From assembly GCF_902388705.1 (NCBI RefSeq), contig NZ_CABMQJ010000018.1, forward strand, positions 1 through 41,765: 41,765 nucleotides of DNA. Direction: 5' to 3'. A model generated the notes under the pieces. That model did no database searches, was not told the origin of the DNA, and saw only the letters and a list, made by a program, of their open reading frames with translations. A program made the position numbers and the translations under genes. Source of the DNA: an uncultured Alistipes sp. Its GTDB lineage: Bacteria; Bacteroidota; Bacteroidia; Bacteroidales; Rikenellaceae. Shown here piece by piece: positions 1 through 6,546 of this stretch. Each line of letters opens with the position of its first letter. Within the stretch, counting starts at the first letter, position 1.

Positions 1-153
1 TGCCGAGCACGACCGCGCCGGCAGCGGCAAACCCGCCCGGCGCAACGACAGGATACAGCACCCCGCCCGCTGTCACTCCGGACATTGGCGCAGCCGGGCG
101 GCGGCACCATTCTGGTATGCAAATTGCTCTCGAAGAGGGAAAATCCGTATGCT
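1..153. other. Window edge, no gene recognised
   Basis: GC-rich stretch before the first gene. All three forward frames stay open across it, but the residues (rich in Pro, Ala, Arg, Thr) resemble no protein I know and nothing links them to the next gene. A purine-rich stretch (gaagaggga, 131-139) may serve as the ribosome binding site of the downstream gene. No promoter of the TAnnTTTG type is evident. Confidence 0.4.
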
Positions 154-738
154 ATGGAAAATTTCTCTTCTCTGATCGAAAACTCGAAGCAGGCCGTGCG
201 TTACTGGTGGCTGCTGCTCATCATCGGCATCGCCCTGTTCGTCGTCGGCATCCTCGTATTCGTCTACCCCACCCAGAGTTATCTGGGCATGTCGCTCCTT
301 TTCGGATGGCTGATGCTGGTTTCGGGTATCCTCGAAGTGGTGCTCTCGTCGGCCAACAAACATTTTATCACGGGCCGCGGCTGGATGATGGCCGGAGGTA
401 TCATCGAAATCGTGCTGGGCGTCATCCTGATCTTCAACGTCGCGCTTTCGGCCGCCACACTGCCGATATTTCTCGGATTCTGGCTGATGCTGCGCGGATT
501 CAGCGCCATCGGCCTCGGCGGCGACATGAGCGCCATGCAAATCGCCGGCTCGGGCTGGACGGTTTTCAGCGGCATCCTGCTGCTGCTCTGCTCGCTGTGG
601 ATACTCTTCCAGCCGCTCGTGTTCGGCACGACGGCCGTTATCGTCTGGGTCGGCATTTCGCTTCTCTTCGCGGGAGTCGCCGCCTGCTCGCTCTCGTTCC
701 AACTGCGGCAGGCGCACCGCTGCCTCGGCAACCGGTAA
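154..738 (+). CDS. HdeD family (DUF308) integral membrane protein
   Basis: A 194-residue protein made of about six hydrophobic segments with short loops, the layout of the HdeD/DUF308 family. In enterobacteria HdeD is linked to acid resistance; the biochemical role is unknown and the Bacteroidales members are not characterised. The repeated 'hydrophobic pair then G-W-x-M-x-x-G' pattern (GWLMLVSG, GWMMAGG, FWLMLRG) is typical of the internally repeated fold. An upstream in-frame ATG at 85 would add 23 non-hydrophobic residues with no signal character, so I chose the ATG at 154, which follows a purine-rich site. The gene stands alone and is followed by a strong terminator, so it is probably monocistronic. 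It acts in the inner membrane. Family call is good; function is inference. Confidence 0.8.
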   Translation: MENFSSLIENSKQAVRYWWLLLIIGIALFVVGILVFVYPTQSYLGMSLLFGWLMLVSGILEVVLSSANKHFITGRGWMMAGGIIEIVLGVILIFNVALSAATLPIFLGFWLMLRGFSAIGLGGDMSAMQIAGSGWTVFSGILLLLCSLWILFQPLVFGTTAVIVWVGISLLFAGVAACSLSFQLRQAHRCLGNR

Positions 739-758
739 GGGCCAATACCCGGCAACGG

Positions 759-789
759 AAAGCCTCCTTGATAAAAAGGGGGCTTTTTT
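759..789 (+). terminator. Rho-independent terminator after the HdeD-like gene
   Basis: An 11-bp stem (759-769 with 776-786, one G-T pair), a 6-nt loop, and a T run ending at 789. It starts 20 bases after the stop codon of the HdeD-like gene. Confidence 0.85.
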
Positions 790-905
790 CATGCCCCGGC
801 ACCAGCGAGGGTTCCGGCGGCATCCGCCTGTCCCGGGGAAAAACGTCCCGGAAAAATTCGTCGTCAATCCCTTGCAAAGCCCGAAAATTTTCCATTCAGC
901 ATACT

Positions 906-932
906 TTTGTTTCTTATTTTTTATTATTTTTG
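906..932 (+). promoter_or_regulatory. Possible promoter of the sulfatase gene
   Basis: TATTTTTG at 925-932 fits the Bacteroidales -7 consensus TAnnTTTG and lies 38 bases before the sulfatase ATG. The nearest TTTG (906-909) is only 15 bases upstream of it, shorter than the usual 19-21, and the region is T-rich, so chance is possible. Confidence 0.35.
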
Positions 933-970
933 CCACAAAGAAAACAATAACCCAACTAAAAACAACCCGT

Positions 971-2491
971 ATGAACAAAACACTTCCCCGAACACTGCTG
1001 GCGGCCGTCCCGGCGCTGGCCGCTGCCGGATGCAGCGAAGCCCCGGCACCACGGCCCAATGTGATTTTCATCCTGATGGACGATGCGGGCTACGGCGACT
1101 TCGGCTGTTACGGACAACAGAAAATCGAAACCCCGAACATCGACGCCTTGAGCGAATGCGGCGTCCGCTTTACGGACATGTACTCCGCGGCCCCGCTCTC
1201 TTCGCCGGCGCGCTGCGGGCTGCTCACGGGACGCCATGCCGGGCACGCCCAGATACGCGCCAACGACGAAATGGAGTGGCGGGGCGACGTCTGGAACCAC
1301 GAAGCGATGCTCCGCGACTCGACGCTCGAAGGGCAGGCGCCGCTCGAAGCAGGCACCCCGACGCTGGGCTCGGTGATGCGCGAGGCCGGCTACGCCACGG
1401 CGATGATCGGCAAATGGGGCGTGGGAGGCCCCGCGACCGAAAGCACGCCCAACAAGATGGGTTTCGACACCTACTACGGCTGCATCTGCCAGCGGCAGGC
1501 GCACACCTACTATCCGCCGTTCCTGTGGCAGAACGACCGCCGCGTCTACCTCGACAACGAACTGCTCGCCCCGGGCACGCCGCTCGACGAAGGGGCCGAT
1601 CCCTACGATCCGCGCAGTTACGACAAATACACCCAGAACACCTACAGCCCCGACGTGATGTACGACCAGGTGCTGGAGTTCGTGAACACCAACCGGGAGC
1701 GTCCCTTCTTCCTGATGTGGACTACGCCGATTCCCCACAGTCCGATGCAGGCCCCGGACGAAGAGGTGCAGTATTACGTCCGTAAATTCGGCGACGAAGA
1801 ACCCATCGAAGGCAAGGGTTACTTCCCGTCGCGCTGGCCCCATGCCACCTATGCCGCGATGATTACCCATTTCGACCGCCAGATCGGCGGACTGGTCGCG
1901 GAACTCAAACGGCTCGGCATCTGGGAAAACACGCTCATCGTCGTCACGAGCGACAACGGCCCGGCGTCCAACTCCTGCTCCTCGAGCGAGTGGTTCGACA
2001 GCGCGCATCCTTTCCGCAGCGGCAAGGGCTGGGGCAAATCGTCGCTGCGCGAAGGCGGCATCCGCATGCCTTTCATCGTGGCGTGGGGCGACAGGCTGCG
2101 CCCCCGGGTGAGCGACCATGTCGGGTATTTCCCCGACGTCATGCCCACGCTCTGCGAGCTGGCCGGGGTCGAGGCCCCTGCTACCGACGGCATTTCGTTT
2201 CTCCCGGTGCTCGAAGGGCGCGAGCAGCCGCAGCACGAGTACCTCTATTGGGAATTCCCCGGCAGCAAGGGCTGGGTAGCCGTCCGGTGGGGCGACTGGA
2301 AAGGATTGCTGCGCCGCGTAAAGGAGGGCAACGACCGCTTCGAACTCTACGACCTGAAGAACGATCCCCGCGAAGAGCACGATCTGGCCGCGCAGCATCC
2401 CGAAATCATCGACCGGATGTGGAATTTCGTTTCGGCCTCGCATACCGAACCCGCAAACCCGAAATTCAGGATGGAGATAAGCCGCAAATAA
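971..2491 (+). CDS. Sulfatase (S1 family, Ser-type), lipoprotein
   Basis: A 506-residue secreted sulfatase that would remove sulfate esters from glycans or other organics. The start at 971 gives a lipoprotein signal with lipobox AAAGC (Cys21); an earlier in-frame ATG adds 60 residues without signal character. The metal-binding start of the fold is visible as MDDAGYGD (Asp37, Asp38). The C/S-x-P-x-R active-site signature is Ser77-Ser78-Pro79-Ala80-Arg81 followed by LLTGR, so the formylglycine would come from serine. That requires a radical-SAM maturase (anSME type), which is not in this window. Other family marks are GKWGVGG, HSPMQAP and TSDNGP. Lipidation suggests the periplasm or cell surface. 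It stands alone between two terminators, not inside a PUL, so the substrate cannot be read from context. Confidence 0.9.
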   Translation: MNKTLPRTLLAAVPALAAAGCSEAPAPRPNVIFILMDDAGYGDFGCYGQQKIETPNIDALSECGVRFTDMYSAAPLSSPARCGLLTGRHAGHAQIRANDEMEWRGDVWNHEAMLRDSTLEGQAPLEAGTPTLGSVMREAGYATAMIGKWGVGGPATESTPNKMGFDTYYGCICQRQAHTYYPPFLWQNDRRVYLDNELLAPGTPLDEGADPYDPRSYDKYTQNTYSPDVMYDQVLEFVNTNRERPFFLMWTTPIPHSPMQAPDEEVQYYVRKFGDEEPIEGKGYFPSRWPHATYAAMITHFDRQIGGLVAELKRLGIWENTLIVVTSDNGPASNSCSSSEWFDSAHPFRSGKGWGKSSLREGGIRMPFIVAWGDRLRPRVSDHVGYFPDVMPTLCELAGVEAPATDGISFLPVLEGREQPQHEYLYWEFPGSKGWVAVRWGDWKGLLRRVKEGNDRFELYDLKNDPREEHDLAAQHPEIIDRMWNFVSASHTEPANPKFRMEISRK

Positions 2492-2541
2492 CTCTCCGGC
2501 CCGCGACGGACAACACCGAAAAAAGCACGGCATCTTTGCCC

Positions 2542-2567
2542 AAAGCACCCTGCGGGGTGCTTTTTTT
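2542..2567 (+). terminator. Rho-independent terminator after the sulfatase
   Basis: A 9-bp perfect stem AAAGCACCC / GGGTGCTTT with the 4-base loop tgcg, followed by seven T. It lies 50 bases after the sulfatase stop codon. Confidence 0.9.
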
Positions 2568-2589
2568 GTACCCTGCACCCGCGGCACCC

Positions 2590-2622
2590 ATTGGCGATTG
2601 GCATGATTTTATCCTACCTTTA
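2590..2622 (+). promoter_or_regulatory. Possible promoter of the stefin-like gene
   Basis: ATTG at 2590-2593, a 21-base spacer, then TACCTTTA at 2615-2622, one mismatch from TAnnTTTG. The start codon is 20 bases downstream. It sits just after the sulfatase terminator, where a new promoter is expected. Confidence 0.4.
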
Positions 2623-2642
2623 TCGCACAAAACAATGTCCAC

Positions 2643-3032
2643 ATGAAAAGCATCGTGATTTCAGCCTTTGCCGCCGCGGCACTCACCGCCTGCGCGGCAC
2701 AGGGCGGCAAAACCGCCGCCGCAAACGCAACGGCCCGGCCGGCGGAAACGGGAAAAGCGGAGAATACAACGATGTGCGGGGGATATACCGGCCAGCGCCC
2801 GCTCCAGGAGCAGGAGAAGCAACTCTTCCGCCGTGTAACGGATAAGCTCGTCGGCGTGCGGTACACGCCCGAAAGCGTGGCCACCCAAGTCGTCGCCGGC
2901 ACCAACTACCGTTTCGTCTGCATGGCCGAAACAATCGCCCCCGAGCCCGAAACATTCCGGGCGGAGATCACCGTATTCCAGCCGCTGCCCGGACAGGGCG
3001 AAGCCCGCATCACGGAAATCAGGCGTTTGTAA
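2643..3032 (+). CDS. Stefin-like cystatin (family I25) lipoprotein
   Basis: A 129-residue protein with a lipoprotein signal (lipobox LTAC, Cys17), a 26-residue Ala/Thr-rich linker, then a domain of about 85 residues. That domain follows animal stefins (cystatins A/B) closely: an N-terminal Met-Cys-Gly-Gly (44-47), a helix-like stretch, the inhibitory loop QVVAG followed by TNYRF (82-91), and a second hairpin VFQPLPG (111-117), comparable to VFQSLP in stefin B. In stefins these three elements form the wedge that blocks papain-like cysteine proteases. I infer a surface or periplasmic inhibitor of C1 proteases, acting on host, competitor or own enzymes. Its last 14 bases overlap the convergent DUF488 gene. 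The similarity was read by eye; the Trp of the second loop of secreted cystatins is absent, as in stefins. Confidence 0.78.
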   Translation: MKSIVISAFAAAALTACAAQGGKTAAANATARPAETGKAENTTMCGGYTGQRPLQEQEKQLFRRVTDKLVGVRYTPESVATQVVAGTNYRFVCMAETIAPEPETFRAEITVFQPLPGQGEARITEIRRL

Positions 3033-3405
3033 CCTCCGCCGCGGCATGCGCCGTCGCGCGTTCGAGGTACTCCTGCAATATCAGCGCATGGTTCTCGGAG
3101 GCATTTTTCGAAGCATACAGCAACGTGACGGTATCTTTGTCGGCGATATTGCGGACAAATTCCCGCACGGCCTGCGAGCCGCGCAGCTCCTCGGTGTATT
3201 TGCGGCGAAACTCCTTCCATCGCCCGACGGGGTCGGCATGGAACCATGCGCGCAACTCCGGTGCAGGCGTTATCTCTTTGGCCCACAAATCGTAATGGAG
3301 TGCCTCCTTGCGGATGCCCCGCGGCCACAGTTTATCGACCAGCACCCGGTATCCGTCCCCGGGGGCAGCGGGTTCGTAAACCCGCTTGATTCTTATTCGC
3401 GTCAT
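3019..3405 (-). CDS. DUF488 family protein (YeaO-like)
   Basis: A 128-residue cytoplasmic protein with DUF488/YeaO marks: an N-terminal basic strand (MTRIRIKRVYEP), VDKLWPRGIRKE, the acidic/aromatic stretch LWAKEITPAPELRAWFHADP, KEFRRKYTEEL, and the TLLYASKN strand near residue 95. The biochemical role of this family is not established. Length is near the family norm, so it looks complete. It is convergent with the stefin-like gene and the two coding ends overlap by 14 bases. A terminator-like hairpin for the sigma operon lies upstream of its start, so it probably has its own promoter, but I see no clear TAnnTTTG element there. Confidence 0.82.
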   Translation of the reverse strand: MTRIRIKRVYEPAAPGDGYRVLVDKLWPRGIRKEALHYDLWAKEITPAPELRAWFHADPVGRWKEFRRKYTEELRGSQAVREFVRNIADKDTVTLLYASKNASENHALILQEYLERATAHAAAEVTNA

Positions 3406-3470
3406 CGCTGTCTGTTTTCCCCGGAACGCCGCAAAAAGCAGGCCCGACAGGGTCCTCCGAATGCGTTTTC

Positions 3471-3499
3471 AAAATGAAGGGCGCCTCCCGGCGCCCTTC
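3471..3499 (-). terminator. Terminator of the sigma-factor operon
   Basis: A 10-bp perfect GC-rich stem (3476-3485 with 3490-3499, 4-base loop). Read on the minus strand it is followed by ATTTTG. The T run is short, but the hairpin sits directly after the two-gene sigma unit and before the DUF488 gene. Confidence 0.6.
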
Positions 3500-3517
3500 C
3501 CCATCAAAAATTAACCC

Positions 3518-3673
3518 TTAAAAATTATCCCCATTCTGAAAAACTTCCGAGAGGTAGTGGTGAAGATAGTAAAGTTCTGCGTCACCCTGAATTACCTCCC
3601 GCATCAGAAGATCTTCTTCATCGGAGATGCCGTCGTCCGAAACTTCGTTTTTGTCAATATCCTCCATAGGCAT
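3518..3673 (-). CDS. Small acidic protein following the ECF sigma gene
   Basis: An open frame of 51 codons on the minus strand: MPMEDIDKNEVSDDGISDEE, then a core DLLMREVIQGDAELYYLHHY, ending LSEVFQNGDNF. It is strongly acidic in the first 22 residues, with no Cys, signal or membrane segment. It begins 58 bases after the sigma factor stop and ends just before a terminator hairpin, so it is almost surely on the same transcript. The frame is clean and the composition is protein-like, with amphipathic leucine and tyrosine spacing. There is no Shine-Dalgarno site, which is common in this phylum; a second ATG two codons in is an alternative start. No function is recognised; a regulator or binding partner of the sigma factor is speculation from position. 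Confidence 0.55.
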   Translation of the reverse strand: MPMEDIDKNEVSDDGISDEEDLLMREVIQGDAELYYLHHYLSEVFQNGDNF

Positions 3674-3731
3674 TTATTTATTTGCTTTGCTGATAATAAA
3701 ACGCCGCTCCTGTGGAAATATTGTGCGAAGA

Positions 3732-4316
3732 TCAGCACAAAACCATATTTTTTTCTTTAATCATCCGCCGCAGGTTGATAAGCGCATAGCGCATGCGCCC
3801 CAGCGCGGTATTGATACTCACGTCGGTCTGCTCGGCAATGTCCTTGAAACTCAACCCGGCGAAATAGCGCATCATCACCACCTCGCGCTGCTCGGCCGGC
3901 AGCAACTCGACCAGGGCGCGCACGTCGCGCTCGATTTGCTCGCTGACCATCGCATCCTCCACGTTCCGCTCCGCGAAACGCAGCGACCCGAGTACGTCAT
4001 AGCCCGCTTCGGCCTCGGTGACGGCCTTGTTCTGCCGCTGGGCGCGGAAATAGTCAATCACCTGGTTGTGCGCAATGCGCAGCACCCACGAGAGGAACTT
4101 CCCGTTGTCCGTATAGCGGCCGTCGTCGATAACGCGAACGGCTTTTATGAATGTTTCCTGAAAAATGTCCTCGGCGACGTCACGGTCTTTTACCATCATG
4201 TTGATGTAGTCGCGTACGCGGCGACTATGACGTTCTATGAGCTTGGATATGGCACTCTGGTCACCCGAGAGGTAGTGATTAAGCAATACCTGGTCACTTA
4301 ATACTTGTGCGTTCAT
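3732..4316 (-). CDS. ECF-type RNA polymerase sigma factor (sigma-70 family)
   Basis: A 194-residue sigma factor with the two domains of group 4 (ECF) factors. Region 2 is at about residues 22-95 (IERHSRRVRDYINMMV, DVAEDIFQETFIKAVR, FLSWVLRIAHNQVIDYFR). Region 4 is at about 135-185, with the helix-turn-helix LSFKDIAEQTDVSINTALGR. It redirects RNA polymerase to a set of promoters that cannot be read from here. The start at 4316 is supported by AGGAGA 8 bases upstream of the ATG. No anti-sigma factor with a membrane segment lies next to it, unlike most PUL-associated ECF factors. It instead resembles the stand-alone RpoE-like factors of Bacteroidales housekeeping loci. A 51-residue protein follows on the same strand. 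Confidence 0.93.
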   Translation of the reverse strand: MNAQVLSDQVLLNHYLSGDQSAISKLIERHSRRVRDYINMMVKDRDVAEDIFQETFIKAVRVIDDGRYTDNGKFLSWVLRIAHNQVIDYFRAQRQNKAVTEAEAGYDVLGSLRFAERNVEDAMVSEQIERDVRALVELLPAEQREVVMMRYFAGLSFKDIAEQTDVSINTALGRMRYALINLRRMIKEKNMVLC

Positions 4317-4445
4317 ACTCTTTTCTCCTAATTACAGTTAAAGAGTAGAATTTTTCCCGATAGGCAATCCTTTTTTAAATTGTGTGTCGTTGATCTTATT
4401 CGTTCGGGCCTTTTAAAACCGGTTTTTCCGGAGCCTTAACGGTGG

Positions 4446-4476
4446 CAAGATAAATACTTTTTTCCGAAAAACCAAA
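4446..4476 (-). promoter_or_regulatory. Candidate promoter in the 330-base gap upstream of the sigma gene
   Basis: On the minus strand TTTG (4473-4476), a 20-base spacer, then TATCTTG (4446-4452), one base short of TAnnTTTG. This would give a leader of about 120 bases before the sigma factor ATG. The rest of the gap 4317-4646 is AT-rich in the middle and holds no open frame or terminator that I can support. Confidence 0.4.
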
Positions 4477-4646
4477 TTTCTTTCTACTCTGCCGGATTAT
4501 TCCGGATTTATTTTCCGGCTTGCATGAATACAAAATCCGTGCCACAATCAGGCTGAAACGTATTTCACCCGTTATCCCCCGTTAAGGCGAAACGACTGAT
4601 CTGGCAGGTCGAACGGACATGCTTTCCCGGAGATTAAATAGGGCCG

Positions 4647-5579
4647 TCAGGCACCTTCGACGGTTTTTCCGGCAGCGGCCGGTTTGACGGGTTCCACATG
4701 GATGGAAATCATCGTACCGGCACCGAAACGGGCGCGCAGGCGGCGCTCGATGTCGACGGTCAGCTCGTGCGAGCGGCTGACGCTCATCCCCCCGTCGACG
4801 CGCACGTGCACCTCGACGGCAATCGAAGCGCCGATACGTCGTGTGCGCAGGTTGTGCGGCTCCTGCACCTCGGAACTCGCCGTGACGATTTGCAGGATCT
4901 CCCGTTCGACGTCGTCGGGCAGCGAACGCTCGAGCAACTCGCCGAGCCCCGTGCGAATCAGGTCGAATGCGATTTTGAAGATAAAGACCGCCACCACCAG
5001 CGCCGCAATCGGGTCGGCGATGCGCCATTTATCGCCCAGGAAATAGGCGCAACCGATCCCGGCCAGCGTGCCGAGCGACGAAAGGGCGTCGCTGCGGTGG
5101 TGCCAGGCATTGGCCACCACGCTCGGGCTATCCACAAGGCGCCCCTCGCGAATCGTATAGCGGTAGAGAATCTCCTTGACGGCAATCGACACGACAGCCG
5201 CAACCAGCGCCACGGCGCCCGGCCGGGGCAGCAGCCCGCCCTCGACGACGATGCGGATGGCACGGACGCTGTTCAGGAGGATGCCCGCGCCGACGGCGGC
5301 CAGCGCCAGGCTGATGATAATCGTGGCGAGCGTCTCGTATTTCCCGTGGCCGTAGTCGTGCCCGTCGTCCCGGGGTTTGGCCGAAATCTTCGCAAAGGCA
5401 ATCACCACCACATCGGTCGCCATGTCGGAGCAGGAGTGCACCGCATCGGCCACCATGGCCCCGCTGCGGCCCACGATGCCCGCGACGAACTTCAGCCCGG
5501 TAAGCAGGAGGTTGACGACGAACCCGATAAAGGTCACGCGGTATATTTTGCGTTTGCGGATTTCAGCTTCGGCAGACAT
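4647..5579 (-). CDS. Cation diffusion facilitator (CDF) family transporter
   Basis: A 310-residue inner-membrane exporter of divalent metals (Zn, Fe, Mn, Co or Cd are the family range), driven by proton exchange. Six hydrophobic segments are visible, and both halves of the transport site are present: Asp45-x-x-His48-Ser-x-x-Asp52 in the second segment and His160-His161-x-x-Asp164 in the fifth. The cytoplasmic C-terminal domain (about 210-300) ends with the dimer-domain pattern HVEP. A His/Asp-rich loop DDGHDYGHGKYET (71-83) is typical of the family. Metal choice cannot be set from sequence alone. The start lies 3 bases after the stop of the SGNH hydrolase gene, so the two are co-transcribed and perhaps translationally coupled. 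Confidence 0.92.
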   Translation of the reverse strand: MSAEAEIRKRKIYRVTFIGFVVNLLLTGLKFVAGIVGRSGAMVADAVHSCSDMATDVVVIAFAKISAKPRDDGHDYGHGKYETLATIIISLALAAVGAGILLNSVRAIRIVVEGGLLPRPGAVALVAAVVSIAVKEILYRYTIREGRLVDSPSVVANAWHHRSDALSSLGTLAGIGCAYFLGDKWRIADPIAALVVAVFIFKIAFDLIRTGLGELLERSLPDDVEREILQIVTASSEVQEPHNLRTRRIGASIAVEVHVRVDGGMSVSRSHELTVDIERRLRARFGAGTMISIHVEPVKPAAAGKTVEGA

Positions 5580-5582
5580 GGG

Positions 5583-6413
5583 CTATTTGAAATTTGCAGG
5601 ATACGACAACAACCGGTATGCCAACGCCTTCGCCATTCGGTAATGCCCTTCGGCATTGGGGTGCAGGCGGTCCGTGTCCCCGTCATGGAAATAACGGGTA
5701 TGCGCCCCGGCATTCGGATAAAGTCCGCAGATGCTGTTCAGGTCGATGACAGGGACGGCCCAGACGTTCGCAGCCTCTTTGATAACATCCACATATGCAT
5801 CCACATAAAGCCCGAGCCGGTTGGGAAAGGACTCGTCGGGCTGGATATTGTTGTCCCCGAAACAGGCATATCCCCGGTGCACAGGCGTCAGCAGAATCAC
5901 CTGCGCGGCCGGGAAGTTCTCCTTCAGATAGGACATCACCGCATTGATGCGGCCGCGGAATGTCCCGCCGTCCATTGACGGGCTTCGCCTCTCCCGGGTT
6001 TCCGTACGGAGGCCGGACACCCTGACGGGCACGCTTTCGGTCGTATACCATTCGCCCAGGGGCGTCCCGGAGTTATAGTCGTTCGTACCTGCAAAAATCA
6101 GGATGGCGTCGATATCGTCGCCGCACCCGGCCTTGAGCCTGGCGCACTGCCCCGGCAGGTCGCTCCACTGATGGCCGTTGACTCCATACACGAACGGCAC
6201 CAGGCCGAGCATCTCCTGCAGGTACTGCCAATAATTTTTAGTCGTGCCGACGTGCGCCTCGTCGGTAATCGAATCGCCCAGAAAGGCAACCTTCCTGCCG
6301 GCCCACTGGTTTTCCGCAACCGCCTGCACGGGAACCCCGTCCCCGGCACAAACCGGGCACGGTGCGCAGACGACGGTTATCCACACCGCAAACAACAATA
6401 CCGAATATCGCAT
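5583..6413 (-). CDS. Secreted SGNH/GDSL-family hydrolase
   Basis: A 276-residue protein with an N-terminal signal peptide and the four SGNH blocks: GDSIT (Ser48), the glycine block YGVNG (75-80), GTND (Asn111), and DTDRLHPN (Asp248, His251). These residues form the Ser-His-Asp triad and oxyanion hole of lipases and carbohydrate esterases. Members act on acyl or acetyl esters; the substrate here is unknown. Cys pairs near the signal cleavage zone (CAPCPVCAG) do not form a standard lipobox, so it is probably periplasmic or exported. AGGAAG just before the ATG is a good ribosome binding site. It is first in a two-gene unit with the CDF exporter, 3 bases apart; I see no functional logic linking the two. 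Confidence 0.88.
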   Translation of the reverse strand: MRYSVLLFAVWITVVCAPCPVCAGDGVPVQAVAENQWAGRKVAFLGDSITDEAHVGTTKNYWQYLQEMLGLVPFVYGVNGHQWSDLPGQCARLKAGCGDDIDAILIFAGTNDYNSGTPLGEWYTTESVPVRVSGLRTETRERRSPSMDGGTFRGRINAVMSYLKENFPAAQVILLTPVHRGYACFGDNNIQPDESFPNRLGLYVDAYVDVIKEAANVWAVPVIDLNSICGLYPNAGAHTRYFHDGDTDRLHPNAEGHYRMAKALAYRLLSYPANFK

Positions 6414-6476
6414 ACTTCCTGTAATTTACAATTCAACATCCGAAAAACCACGGCCCGCATTGCATCCCGGGCCTGC

Positions 6477-6519
6477 AAAAAAAACGGGCGAACAGAATAC
6501 CGACATCCATTCGCCCGTT
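6477..6519 (-). terminator. Terminator of proS
   Basis: Read on the minus strand: a 10-bp perfect stem (6510-6519 with 6483-6492), a 17-base loop, then a run of eight T. A second small GC hairpin (6521-6541) lies between it and the proS stop codon. Confidence 0.88.
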
Positions 6520-6546
6520 GCCGGCGGGAACACCCGCCCGGATAAC

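Noticed and set aside
85..153. Extended N-terminus of the HdeD-like protein
   Set aside because: The 23 extra residues are not part of the membrane fold and the ATG at 154 has the better context.
956..2587. A 543-codon open frame opposite the sulfatase gene
   Set aside because: It is a shadow of the GC-rich sulfatase frame; its residues are low-complexity and resemble no family.
4698..5978. A 426-codon forward frame opposite the CDF exporter and SGNH genes
   Set aside because: It spans two genes with complete catalytic and metal sites on the reverse strand; it is rich in His/Arg/Asp in the manner of antisense frames.
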